This document shows, piece after piece, positions 1 through 8,728 of a stretch of 64,000 nt of DNA; position 1 is the stretch's first letter; every line of letters starts with the position of its first letter. The stretch lies in the NCBI RefSeq assembly GCF_004345855.1, contig NZ_SLXN01000001.1, positions 1,146,428 through 1,210,427 of the forward strand, in the 5' to 3' direction. The notes under the pieces are model-generated. The model made no database searches. It worked only from the letters and a program-made list of their open reading frames with translations, and had not been told where the DNA came from. The DNA is from Sphingomonas sp. BK235 (lineage in GTDB: Bacteria; Pseudomonadota; Alphaproteobacteria; Sphingomonadales; Sphingomonadaceae). The translations under genes and the position numbers were made by a program.

Positions 1-2
1 GG

Positions 3-41
3 CGGCGCAGCTGGGGTGCCGCCGCCGGCGTGCGCATCTGA
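3..41 (+). CDS. possible 3' tail of an upstream gene (partial)
   Basis: One frame stays open from the window edge to a TGA at 39-41, about 38 bases before nirB. It would be the last 12 codons of a gene cut by the window. A nitrate transporter often sits in this position in assimilatory nitrate clusters, but 12 codons cannot show that. Confidence 0.2.
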   Translation, partial: RRSWGAAAGVRI

Positions 42-79
42 GCGCCGTCGCCCTCCCCTCTCACCAGATCGGACGATCG

Positions 80-2560
80 ATGAAACATCAGCCGCTTCCC
101 CCCTCGACAGTCGACTGCCGCGAGCATCTGGTCGTGATCGGCAACGGCATGGCCGGCTGCCGCGCGATCGAGGAACTGCTCGCGCGCGATCCCGCCCGCT
201 ACCGCATCACCATCTTCGGTGCCGAGCCGCGCGTGAACTACAACCGTATCATGCTGTCGCCGGTGCTGGCGGGCGAGAAGACCTTCGACGAGATCGTCAT
301 CAACGACGCCGCCTGGTACGACGACCATGACGTCACGCTGATCGCGGGCGACCCGGTGACCGCGATCGACCGCACCGCACGCTGCGTCACCGCGCGCAGC
401 GGCCTGACGCTCGGCTACGACCGGTTGCTGATCGCGACCGGCTCGGACCCGTTCATCATCCCGGTTCCGGGCCACGACCTGCCCGGCGTCGTCAGCTTCC
501 GCGACATGGATGATGTCGAGGCGATGCTCGCCGCCGCGGCGCGCGGCGGCAATGCGGTGGTGATCGGCGGCGGCCTGCTCGGGCTGGAGGCGGCGCATGG
601 CCTCGCGCTCCGCGGGATGTCGGTCACCGTGCTCCACCTCATGCCCGTGCTGATGGAGCGTCAGCTCGACGAGGCCGCGGCCTGGCTGCTCAAGAGCGCG
701 CTCGAGGCGCGCGGGCAGACCATCCTCACCGGCGCCGATACCGCCGCGATCCTCGGCAGCGACCGTGTCGAGGGCGTGCGGCTCAAGGACGGGCGCGACA
801 TCCCCGCGGATCTGGTCGTGATGGCGGTCGGCATCCGCCCCTCGGTCGCGCTCGCGCGCGACGCCGGGCTCGCGGTGGGGCGCGGCATCCAGGTGGACGA
901 TCAGATGGTCACCTCCGATCCCCGGGTGCTGGCGGTGGGCGAGTGCGTCGAGCATGACGGACAGGTCTATGGGCTGGTCGCGCCGCTGTGGGACATGTGC
1001 CGCGCGCTCGCGGACGGGCTGACCGACCGCCCCGGCGGCTACCGCGCCGCGGCCACCTCCACCAAGCTCAAGGTCGCGGGTCTCGACGTCTTCTCCGCGG
1101 GTGATTTCGCCGGGGGCGACGGCGCCGAGGATATCGTGCTGCGCGACGCCAGCCGCGGGGTCTACAAGCGCGTCGTCGTGCGCGGCGACCGGCTCGTCGG
1201 CGCGGTGCTCTACGGCGACACCGCCGACGGCGGCTGGTATTTCGACCTGCTGCGCTCGGGCGAGAGCGTCGCCGAGATCCGCGACCTTCTGATCTTCGGT
1301 CAGGCCTTCGCCTCGGGAGGGGGGCAGACGGACCCTAAGGCGGCCGTTGCGGCGCTCTCCGACACGGCGGAGGTCTGCGGCTGCAACGGCGTCAGCAAGG
1401 GCAAGGTGCTGGCTTGCATCGATGGCGGAGCGCACAGCCTCGACGCGGTGCGCGCGGGATGCAAGGCGTCGGCGAGCTGCGGCTCATGTACCGGCGTGGT
1501 CGAGGCGCTGCTCGCGCTGCGGCTCGGCGACGCGGTCGAGGCCGGGGCGAAGACGATGTGCCGCTGCACCAGCTTCGGCCACGACGACGTGCGCCGCGCG
1601 ATCGTCACACAGGACATGCGCTCGATCCCCGAGGTGATGCAGCGACTGCACTGGACCACGCCCGACGGCTGCGCCTCGTGCCGCCCCGCGCTCAATTATT
1701 ACCTCCTCTGCGCCTGGCCCGGCAGCTATGTCGACGACCAGCAGAGCCGCTTCGTCAACGAGCGGATGCACGCCAACATCCAGAAGGACGGCACCTATTC
1801 GGTCGTGCCGCGGATGTGGGGCGGCCTCACCAACCCGCGCGAGCTGCGCGCCATCGCCGACGTCGTGGAGAAATACGACGCGCCGATGGTGAAGGTGACG
1901 GGCGGCCAGCGGCTCGACATCTTCGGCATCCGCAAGGAGGACCTGCCCGCGGTCTGGGCCGATCTCAACGCCGCCGGGATGGTCAGCGGCCATGCCTATG
2001 GCAAATCGCTGCGCACGGTGAAGACCTGCGTCGGCAGCGAATGGTGTCGCTTCGGCACGCAGGATTCGACCGGGCTGGGCGTCAAGATCGAGCGCGCCAC
2101 CTGGGGCAGCTGGATGCCGCACAAGTTCAAGATCGCGGTGAGCGGCTGCCCGCGCAACTGCGCCGAGGCGACGATCAAGGACTTCGGCATCGTCTGCGTC
2201 GATTCCGGCTATGAACTGCACGTCGGCGGCAATGGCGGGATGAAGGTCCGCGCGACCGATCTGTTGTGCAAGGTCGCGACCGAGGCCGAGGCGATCGAGA
2301 CATGCGCGGCCTTCATCCAGCTCTACCGCGAGGAAGCGCGCTACCTCGAGCGTACCGCGCCGTGGATCGAGCGGGTCGGGCTCGCTTACGTCCAGTCGCG
2401 GCTGTTGCCCGATCCGGCCGAGCGCACCGCGCTGGCCGAGCGCTTCTTCCACTCGCAGACCTTCTCGCAGGACGATCCCTGGGCGCAGCGCGCCGCGGGC
2501 GAGCAGCGCGAGATCCATGCGCCGATGGCGCGCTTCCGGCCCGTGGAGGAGATGGCATGA
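80..2560 (+). CDS. nirB: assimilatory nitrite reductase [NAD(P)H], large subunit
   Basis: 826 aa, the usual length for NirB. It reduces nitrite to ammonium with NAD(P)H, using FAD, iron-sulfur clusters and siroheme in the cytoplasm. Visible order: an FAD-binding Rossmann motif GNGMAG at residues 21-26, a second dinucleotide-binding GGGLLG motif near 160, a BFD-like [2Fe-2S] domain with paired cysteines near 433-468, and a sulfite/nitrite reductase half with the siroheme/[4Fe-4S] cysteines TCVGSEWC near 649 and CPRNC near 689. Its stop overlaps the nirD start by 4 nt, so the subunits are translationally coupled. It leads the nirB-nirD-nasA-cobA operon. Identification is firm; the shine-dalgarno before the ATG is weak. 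Confidence 0.96.
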   Translation: MKHQPLPPSTVDCREHLVVIGNGMAGCRAIEELLARDPARYRITIFGAEPRVNYNRIMLSPVLAGEKTFDEIVINDAAWYDDHDVTLIAGDPVTAIDRTARCVTARSGLTLGYDRLLIATGSDPFIIPVPGHDLPGVVSFRDMDDVEAMLAAAARGGNAVVIGGGLLGLEAAHGLALRGMSVTVLHLMPVLMERQLDEAAAWLLKSALEARGQTILTGADTAAILGSDRVEGVRLKDGRDIPADLVVMAVGIRPSVALARDAGLAVGRGIQVDDQMVTSDPRVLAVGECVEHDGQVYGLVAPLWDMCRALADGLTDRPGGYRAAATSTKLKVAGLDVFSAGDFAGGDGAEDIVLRDASRGVYKRVVVRGDRLVGAVLYGDTADGGWYFDLLRSGESVAEIRDLLIFGQAFASGGGQTDPKAAVAALSDTAEVCGCNGVSKGKVLACIDGGAHSLDAVRAGCKASASCGSCTGVVEALLALRLGDAVEAGAKTMCRCTSFGHDDVRRAIVTQDMRSIPEVMQRLHWTTPDGCASCRPALNYYLLCAWPGSYVDDQQSRFVNERMHANIQKDGTYSVVPRMWGGLTNPRELRAIADVVEKYDAPMVKVTGGQRLDIFGIRKEDLPAVWADLNAAGMVSGHAYGKSLRTVKTCVGSEWCRFGTQDSTGLGVKIERATWGSWMPHKFKIAVSGCPRNCAEATIKDFGIVCVDSGYELHVGGNGGMKVRATDLLCKVATEAEAIETCAAFIQLYREEARYLERTAPWIERVGLAYVQSRLLPDPAERTALAERFFHSQTFSQDDPWAQRAAGEQREIHAPMARFRPVEEMA

Positions 2561-2895
2561 CCGGCGACTGGCTCGATATCGGCTGGGTGGAGGAGATCCC
2601 GCTGCGCGGCAGCCGCACCGTCCAGGTCGAGGGCGGCGACGACATCGCGGTGTTCCGCACCGGCGAGAACCAGGTGTTCGCGTTGCGCGACCGCTGCCCG
2701 CACAAGCACGGTCGGCTCAGCCAGGGCATCGTCCACGGCGGCACGGTGACCTGCCCGCTGCACAATTGGCGGATCGCGCTGAGCAGCGGCGCCGCGCTGG
2801 GCGAGGACGAGGGATGCACGCCGACGGTGCCGGTCAAGGTGAGCGGCGGGCGGGTGCTGATCTGCCGCGCCGGCACGCTGCAGGCGGCGGCATGA
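2557..2895 (+). CDS. nirD: nitrite reductase small subunit (Rieske type)
   Basis: 112 aa from the ATG inside the nirB stop (ATGA overlap). A Rieske [2Fe-2S] site is visible as CPHKHG and CPLHNW, giving the C-x-H / C-x2-H ligand pattern. NirD partners NirB in assimilatory nitrite reduction. The same frame stays open upstream inside nirB, but the overlapping ATG gives the normal family length of about 110 aa. Confidence 0.93.
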   Translation: MTGDWLDIGWVEEIPLRGSRTVQVEGGDDIAVFRTGENQVFALRDRCPHKHGRLSQGIVHGGTVTCPLHNWRIALSSGAALGEDEGCTPTVPVKVSGGRVLICRAGTLQAAA

Positions 2896-2929
2896 CGCCG
2901 CGCCGCGCCACCCCCGCCGCGGGCCGCCG

Positions 2930-5533
2930 ATGACGCCGGTTCGCACCACCTGCGCCTATTGCGGCGTCGGCTGCGGTGTTCTGGCGACCCCCTCGCCCGA
3001 CGGTATCGCCGCGATCGCGGGGGATCCCGATCACCCCGCGAACCGGGGCTCGTTGTGCTCCAAGGGCACGCACCTCGGCGAGACGCTGGGGCTGGCCGGG
3101 CGGCTGCTCCACCCGATGATCGGCGCGCGTCGTGCCGGCTGGGACAAGGCGCTCGACCTCGTGGCGCGCCGCTTCCGCGAGACGATCGCGCAGCACGGCC
3201 CCGACAGCGTCGCCTTCTACGTCTCCGGCCAGCTGCTGACCGAGGACTATTACGTCGCCAACAAGCTGATGAAGGGCTTCATCGGCAGTGCCAACATCGA
3301 CACCAACTCGCGGCTGTGCATGTCGAGCGCGGTGACGGGGCAGCTTCGTGCGTTCGGCGAGGACGTCGTGCCCGCCAGCTACGACGATCTCGACGCCGCC
3401 GATCTGATCGTGCTGGTCGGCTCGAACACCGCCTGGTGCCACCCGATCGTCTACCAGCGGCTGCGCGCGCGCTGCGACGCCGGTGCGAAGCTGGTGGTGA
3501 TCGACCCGCGCCGCACCGAGACCGCCGAGGCGGCGGATCTGCATCTCGCGATCCGACCCGGCAGCGACGTGGCGCTGATGAACGGGCTGCTCGCCTGGTG
3601 CCGCGACGTCGGCGCGCTCGACCCGGCCTTTCTGGCCGCGCATGTCGAGACGCCTGCCGGCTTCTGGGATCAACTCGGCGACGGCAGCGATCTCTGGACC
3701 GTCGCGCGCCATTGCGACGTACCGGCCGCGACGCTGCGCCGCTTCTACGAGCTCTTCGCCGCGACCCAGCGCACCGTGACGTTGTTCAGCCAGGGGATCA
3801 ACCAGTCGGTCACGGGCACCGATCAGGTCAATGCGATCCTCAACCTGCATCTCGCCACCGGGCGGATCGGCCGCCGTGGCGCGGCGCCCTTCTCGATCAC
3901 CGGCCAGCCCAACGCGATGGGGGGCCGCGAGGTCGGCGGGCTCGCCTCGACGCTGGCCGCGCACATGGGCTTCGGCCCGGAGGACCGCGCGCGGGTCCAA
4001 CGCTTCTGGGGCTCGCCGACGATCGCGAGCAAGCCGGGGCTCAAGGCGGTCGATCTGTTCCGCGCGGTCGGCAACGGGCAGGTCAAGGCGATCTGGATCA
4101 TGGCCACCAATCCGGCGGTGTCGATGCCCGACGCCGGCGCGGTGCGCGAGGCGCTCGCCGCCTGCCCCTTCGTCGTGGTGAGCGACGTCGTCGCCGACAC
4201 CGACACCGCCGCGCTCGCGCACGTCCGCCTCCCCGCCGCCGCCTGGGGCGAGAAGGACGGCACCGTCACCAATTCGGAGCGTAGGGTCAGCCGTCAGCGC
4301 GCCTTCCTCCCGCTGCCGGGCGAGGCGCGGCCGGACTGGTGGATCGTCAAGGAGGTGGCGCGCCGCATGGGGTGGCGCACCGCTTTCTCCTATGATCGCG
4401 CCGCCGAGATCTGGCGCGAACATTGCCGCCTGTCGACTTATGAGAACGACGGTGCCCGGCTCTTCCGGCTCGACGGTCATGCCGCGGGGGGCAACGCGGC
4501 CTATGACGCGATGGCGCCGTTCCGCTGGGGTGGCGACGCCTTCGCCGACGGTCGTTTCGCGCATCCCGACGGCCGCGCCCGGCTCGTGTCGGTCCGCCAG
4601 CGCGCGACCGCCGACGTGCCGGCGCGCTGGCCGCTGACGCTCAACACCGGCCGTTACCGCGACCAATGGCACAGCATGACCCGCACCGGGCGCGCGCCGA
4701 CGCTGGCGCGCCATCGCATCGAACCTTTGGTCGAGGTTCATCCCGAGGACGCCGCGCGGCTCGGCCTGAGCGACGGCGGCCTCGCGCGCGTCGAGACCCC
4801 GCGCGGTGCGTCGCTCTACCGCGTCGCGGTCACCGACGCGCAGCGCCCCGGCGAGCTGTTCGCGCCGATCCACTGGACCGATCATACCGCAAGCGGCGGG
4901 CGGACCGGGCTGCTGACCCGCGCGCTGGTTGACCCGCATTCGGGGCAGCCCGGGTTCAAGTCCACCCCCGCCACGGCCAGCGCGGTGGTGCCGCGATGGC
5001 ATGGCTTCCTCCTGCTCGCCGATCCGCGCGCAACGCCGCCCGACTGCCTCTGGGCGACGCGCGTGTCGGTGCGTGGCGGGCAATATTGGGAGCTCGCGGG
5101 TGACGAGGCCGAGCAATCGTTCCTCGACCGGCTGCTCCCGCCCGGTCAGCGCGTCGAGATGGCGGATCCGGCGAAGGGCACGCGGCGGATCGCGGTGCTG
5201 GCAGGGGGCCGGCTCGCCGCCGCGCTGTTCGTCACCGAGACGGGGCAGCTCCCCGCGCGCGATTGGCTGATCGCGCAGCTCGAACACGACGCCGTCGACG
5301 CCAGCGTGATCGCGGGGCGCGGTCGAACGCCCAGCGTCGATCGCGGCACGATCGTCTGCGCCTGTCGCGACGTGGGCGCCGCCACGATCGCCACCGCGAT
5401 CCGCGACCAGGGTCTCGCCGACGTCGCCGCGATCGGCGCCGCGCTCGGCGCCGGGACACAATGCGGCTCGTGCCGGCCCGCGCTGGCGCGCCTGCTCGCC
5501 GAGACGAGGGAGACGATCCATGCACATGGTTGA
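2930..5533 (+). CDS. nasA: assimilatory nitrate reductase, catalytic subunit
   Basis: 867 aa molybdopterin oxidoreductase that reduces nitrate to nitrite in the cytoplasm. The N-terminus has the [4Fe-4S] motif C8-x2-C11-x3-C15 with the fourth Cys near 43. Central domains bind Mo-bis-MGD (for example the SNTAWCHPI and NPAVSMP blocks). The C-terminus carries a BFD-like [2Fe-2S] module, CACRD near 809 and CGSC near 844, as in Klebsiella-type NasA; this may replace a separate electron-transfer subunit, since none is visible here. It starts 34 nt after nirD and its 3' end overlaps cobA, so it belongs to the same operon. Confidence 0.94.
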   Translation: MTPVRTTCAYCGVGCGVLATPSPDGIAAIAGDPDHPANRGSLCSKGTHLGETLGLAGRLLHPMIGARRAGWDKALDLVARRFRETIAQHGPDSVAFYVSGQLLTEDYYVANKLMKGFIGSANIDTNSRLCMSSAVTGQLRAFGEDVVPASYDDLDAADLIVLVGSNTAWCHPIVYQRLRARCDAGAKLVVIDPRRTETAEAADLHLAIRPGSDVALMNGLLAWCRDVGALDPAFLAAHVETPAGFWDQLGDGSDLWTVARHCDVPAATLRRFYELFAATQRTVTLFSQGINQSVTGTDQVNAILNLHLATGRIGRRGAAPFSITGQPNAMGGREVGGLASTLAAHMGFGPEDRARVQRFWGSPTIASKPGLKAVDLFRAVGNGQVKAIWIMATNPAVSMPDAGAVREALAACPFVVVSDVVADTDTAALAHVRLPAAAWGEKDGTVTNSERRVSRQRAFLPLPGEARPDWWIVKEVARRMGWRTAFSYDRAAEIWREHCRLSTYENDGARLFRLDGHAAGGNAAYDAMAPFRWGGDAFADGRFAHPDGRARLVSVRQRATADVPARWPLTLNTGRYRDQWHSMTRTGRAPTLARHRIEPLVEVHPEDAARLGLSDGGLARVETPRGASLYRVAVTDAQRPGELFAPIHWTDHTASGGRTGLLTRALVDPHSGQPGFKSTPATASAVVPRWHGFLLLADPRATPPDCLWATRVSVRGGQYWELAGDEAEQSFLDRLLPPGQRVEMADPAKGTRRIAVLAGGRLAAALFVTETGQLPARDWLIAQLEHDAVDASVIAGRGRTPSVDRGTIVCACRDVGAATIATAIRDQGLADVAAIGAALGAGTQCGSCRPALARLLAETRETIHAHG

Positions 5534-6314
5534 TTTCGCACCGGGCACGGTCTGGCTCGTCGGTGCCGGCCCGGGCGATCCCGAGCTGCTGACCCGCAAG
5601 GCCGCCCGGCTCATCGCCGCCGCGGACGTCGTCTTCTACGACGCGCTGGTGGGCGCGGCGATCGTCGACGCGCTGGCGCCCGCACAGGAACGGGTCAGCG
5701 TCGGCAAGCGGTCGGGCCGCCACTCGCGCGATCAGGCGACGATCGACGCGATGATCGTCGCCGCCGCGCGCGCGGGCAAACGGGTGGTGCGGCTCAAGGG
5801 TGGCGACCCCGCGGTCTTCGGGCGCACCGAAGAGGAACTGGCGGCCTGCCGCGCGGCGGGGATCCGGGTGATGATCTGTCCCGGAGTCACCGCGGCGAGC
5901 GCGGCCGCCGCCGGGGCGGGCACCGCGCTGACGCTGCGCGGGGCGGCGCGACGGCTCACGTTGGTGACGGCGCATCTCATGCCCGGACAGGACAAGGGTC
6001 CGGACTGGGCCGCCCTCGCCGATCCGGAGACCACGCTGGCGATCTATATGGGGCGTGCCGCCGCCGCGAGCGTCAGTCGCGGCCTGATCGCGGCCGGGCG
6101 CTCGCCCGCTACCCCGGTGCTCGTGGTCGTCAACGCCTCGCTGCCGGGCGAGCGGATGATCCGCGGCCGCCTGTCGTCGCTCGCCTTCCTGGTGGAGACG
6201 GTCAGCGACAGCGAGCCGACGATGCTGCTGATCGGCGAGGCGCTCGCCGCACCCGCGACGGCGCCAGACGCGGCCCGCGCGAGCCGACGGAGCGACGATG
6301 CACTGGCGGTCTGA
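5520..6314 (+). CDS. cobA: uroporphyrinogen-III C-methyltransferase
   Basis: 264 aa. It methylates uroporphyrinogen III to precorrin-2 with SAM, the first step to the siroheme that NirB needs. SUMT signatures are present: VGAGPGDPELLT near residue 14, the LKGGDPAVFGR block near 95 and PGVTAASAAAA near 121. It is the short monofunctional form, without the oxidase/ferrochelatase half of CysG. The start overlaps the nasA stop by 14 nt and has a GAGGGAG Shine-Dalgarno; an in-frame ATG 6 nt further on is also possible. Confidence 0.93.
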   Translation: MHMVDFAPGTVWLVGAGPGDPELLTRKAARLIAAADVVFYDALVGAAIVDALAPAQERVSVGKRSGRHSRDQATIDAMIVAAARAGKRVVRLKGGDPAVFGRTEEELAACRAAGIRVMICPGVTAASAAAAGAGTALTLRGAARRLTLVTAHLMPGQDKGPDWAALADPETTLAIYMGRAAAASVSRGLIAAGRSPATPVLVVVNASLPGERMIRGRLSSLAFLVETVSDSEPTMLLIGEALAAPATAPDAARASRRSDDALAV

Positions 6315-6411
6315 TCGGCTGCTGTCGCGGCCGGGCTGCGGCTGGGTGCGCTTCGGCTCGTACACGCTCGGCTGCTGCGCCGTCGCGCTGGCCGCGACGC
6401 TGCTGCGCTGA
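6298..6411 (+). CDS. possible small membrane protein, 37 aa
   Basis: An ATG inside the end of cobA opens a 37-codon frame, overlapping cobA by 17 nt. The C-terminal half is hydrophobic (SYTLGCCAVALAATLLR) and could be one membrane segment. Position at the end of the nitrate operon and overlap with cobA would allow coupled translation. No family is recognised and chance is possible in DNA this GC-rich. Confidence 0.3.
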   Translation: MHWRSDRLLSRPGCGWVRFGSYTLGCCAVALAATLLR

Positions 6412-6439
6412 CCCGCGCACGCTCCACTCACCGGCCCGC

Positions 6440-6459
6440 GCGCGCGTTTCCTCGCGCGC
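6440..6459 (+). terminator. weak terminator after the nitrate operon
   Basis: A 7-bp all-GC stem (GCGCGCG / CGCGCGC) with loop TTTCCT, followed after a few bases by CCTTTTG. It lies between the nitrate operon and the ferritin-like genes. There is no proper T run, so it is only a candidate. Confidence 0.35.
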
Positions 6460-6544
6460 ACGCATCCTTTTGCCCCTCCCCTCGTATCCCTCTCGGCGAT
6501 CCGACGATCGCCCGGCGCGAGCGTGCGCGAGCAGAGGAGGTCGG

Positions 6545-7537
6545 ATGCCGGGAAGCGAGACAGTCGAGGCGGCGCTGTCGCGACGCGCGGAGCGGCGGAG
6601 CGAGCGGCGCGACTTCTTCCGCCACGCCGCGGGCGCGATCGCGCTGGGGACCGGGGCGCTGGCGATGGCCCGCACGGCGCATGCCCAGACCGCGCCGAGC
6701 GACGTGGACATCCTCAACTTCGCGTTGAACCTCGAATATCTCGAGGCGCAATTCTATGCCTATGCCACCTCGGGCGTGGGCCTGCCCGCGGACCAGCTGA
6801 CCGGCACCCAGACCCAGGGTGCGGTCACTGGCGCCCGGCGCGCCAGCCTCTCCGACCCCGAGGTGATCCAATATGCACGCGAGATCGCCGCGGACGAGGC
6901 CGCGCACGTCGCCTCGCTGCGCCGCCTGCTATCGACCGCCGCGATCGCCCAGCCCGCGATCGACCTCTCGCCCGCGGTCTTCACCGCCGCCGCCGACGCG
7001 GCGGACATCGACCTGCGCGACAGCGGGGGCGTGTTCGACCCTTACGCGAGCGACGACAATTTCCTGCTGGCCGCGTTCCTCTTCGAGGACGTCGGCGTCA
7101 CCGCCTACAAGGGCGGCGCACCGTTGCTGACCGATCGCACCATCATCGATGCCGCGGCGGGTCTCCTCGCCGCCGAAGCGTTCCACGCAGGGCTGATCCG
7201 CTCCGCGCTCTACCGTCGCGGCGTGGATGTGCCCGAACTGCGGGAGAAAGCGGACGCCCTCTCCGACGCGCGCGACGATCTGGACGGCGACAAGAACGAC
7301 GACGGCCCCCCGCGCCGCACCGACGGCGCAGACCAGGGGATCTCACCGATCCGCTCGATCTACGGCACCGCCGCGAACGTCGCCCCCACCGACGGGCGCG
7401 GGATCGCCTTCAGCCGCACCGTCGAGCAGGTCCATAACATCGCCTATCTCACCGACGATCAGGCGACCTCGGGTGGGTTCTTCCCCGCCGGGACCAACAA
7501 TGCCAACCCGGCGCTCCGTCGCTCCGGCGCGAATTGA
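6545..7537 (+). CDS. exported ferritin-like domain protein (Tat substrate)
   Basis: 330 aa from an ATG preceded by AGAGGAGG; an upstream in-frame start lacks such a site. The N-terminus has a twin-arginine signal (RRDFFR followed by a hydrophobic run and AHAQ), so export after folding is likely. The body begins DVDILNFALNLEYLEAQFY and has a matching helix with DEAAH, the pattern of the Ferritin_2 family; the role in the cell is not known. It is followed 10 nt later by a paralogue with the same domain and the same GGFFPAG end motif. Confidence 0.85.
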   Translation: MPGSETVEAALSRRAERRSERRDFFRHAAGAIALGTGALAMARTAHAQTAPSDVDILNFALNLEYLEAQFYAYATSGVGLPADQLTGTQTQGAVTGARRASLSDPEVIQYAREIAADEAAHVASLRRLLSTAAIAQPAIDLSPAVFTAAADAADIDLRDSGGVFDPYASDDNFLLAAFLFEDVGVTAYKGGAPLLTDRTIIDAAAGLLAAEAFHAGLIRSALYRRGVDVPELREKADALSDARDDLDGDKNDDGPPRRTDGADQGISPIRSIYGTAANVAPTDGRGIAFSRTVEQVHNIAYLTDDQATSGGFFPAGTNNANPALRRSGAN

Positions 7538-7547
7538 GGAGGCGGCG

Positions 7548-8582
7548 ATGAACGACCAGACCGAGTTCCTCGACCTCATGGAGGGTGCGGAGCGCCAGCG
7601 GCTCGCGCGGCGGCGCTTCATCCGTCTGTGCGGCGGCGCCGCGGCGATGACGGGCGGCATGTCGCTGCTCGCGGGGTGCGGCGACGATGACGACGACACC
7701 GCCGCCCCCGCCCCCACGCCGACCCCGACGCCGAGCGGGGCGATAACGGACGTCGACATCCTCAATTTCGCGCTCCAGCTCGAGTATCTGGAGGGTGCTT
7801 ATTACGCTTATGCGGTGTCGGGCAGCGGGGTTGACCCGGCGCTGCTGACGGGCACGGGTACGCAGGGCGAGGTGGCGACGGGCAGTGGCGCGGGAGCGGC
7901 GCGCGCGGTCGATTTCACCGACCGCGTGGTGCAGGAATATGCGCGCGAGATCGCGGCGGACGAGATCGGGCACATCCGCTTCCTGCGCGAGACGTTGGGC
8001 GCGTCGCGGGTCGCACAACCGGCGATCAACCTGTCGGGCAGCGCCTCGGTCACGGTGGCCGGGGCGAGTACGGTGGGCGCCTTCACGGCGGCGGCGCGCG
8101 CGGCCGGGATCATCGGCGCCGGCGATGTCTTCGATCCCTTCGCGAGCGACGAGAACTTCCTGATCGGCTCGTACCTGCTCACCGACGTCGGTGTCTCCGC
8201 CTATCGCGGCGCGGCGCGGCTGATCACCGACAAGACCTATCTCGAGGCGTCCGCGGGGATCCTCGCCACCGAATGCTATCACGACGCCGCGATCCGATCC
8301 GAGCTGTGGCGCCGAGGGCTGACCGTGCCGAGCCTCTACGCCACGGTCACGCGGATCTCGGACGCGCGCGACGGGCTCGACGGCGCGGGGGAGACCGACC
8401 AGGACATCGGCACCGCGACCGCGGCCAACATCGTGCCGACCGACGCCGACGGCTGGGTGCTCGGACGGAGCGCGGCACAGGTGCTCAACGTCGTGTTCCA
8501 GAGCCCAGCGGCAGTGACGAGCGGCGGGTTCTTCCCCGCCGGGCTCAACGGCACGATCCGGAGCAGCGCGGCCAATGGGTGA
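7548..8582 (+). CDS. ferritin-like domain lipoprotein (Tat type)
   Basis: 344 aa. The start is the ATG after GAGGAGGCGG, 10 nt past the previous stop. It has a twin-arginine motif (RRRFIR) and a lipobox LLAGC, then an acidic/Pro-Thr linker, so it is probably a Tat-exported lipoprotein. The domain DVDILNFALQLEYLEGAYY and the DEIGH helix match the preceding gene, as does the TSGGFFPAG end; the two are a tandem duplication. Substrate and function unknown. Confidence 0.83.
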   Translation: MNDQTEFLDLMEGAERQRLARRRFIRLCGGAAAMTGGMSLLAGCGDDDDDTAAPAPTPTPTPSGAITDVDILNFALQLEYLEGAYYAYAVSGSGVDPALLTGTGTQGEVATGSGAGAARAVDFTDRVVQEYAREIAADEIGHIRFLRETLGASRVAQPAINLSGSASVTVAGASTVGAFTAAARAAGIIGAGDVFDPFASDENFLIGSYLLTDVGVSAYRGAARLITDKTYLEASAGILATECYHDAAIRSELWRRGLTVPSLYATVTRISDARDGLDGAGETDQDIGTATAANIVPTDADGWVLGRSAAQVLNVVFQSPAAVTSGGFFPAGLNGTIRSSAANG

Positions 8583-8675
8583 GGCGGTGCCTCGCTCGTA
8601 AGATAAATAATGTTGCTTATTGTATTGGGTGACGTATCTATGCGGAGCGCCCTAGCGGCGTATCCACCCCGACTA

Positions 8676-8700
8676 GGCCCGGCTTCCCCTAAGCCGGGCC
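8676..8700. terminator. intrinsic terminator between convergent genes
   Basis: A perfect 10-bp stem GGCCCGGCTT / AAGCCGGGCC with loop CCCCT, followed on the + strand by GCCTTTCT. It sits between the + strand ferritin-like pair and the minus-strand glycosidase and could serve both. Confidence 0.7.
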
Positions 8701-8728
8701 GCCTTTCTGTCCGGCTCCGCCCAGCGCG

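Noticed and set aside
1484..2518. Long minus-strand open frame opposite nirB (and similar ones opposite nasA and the receptor genes)
   Set aside because: These are Arg/Ala/Gly-rich shadows produced by high GC content at the third codon position of well-identified genes on the other strand.
2834..5614. 926-codon minus-strand frame covering nasA
   Set aside because: Low-complexity composition, no motif, and complete overlap with an unmistakable nitrate reductase.
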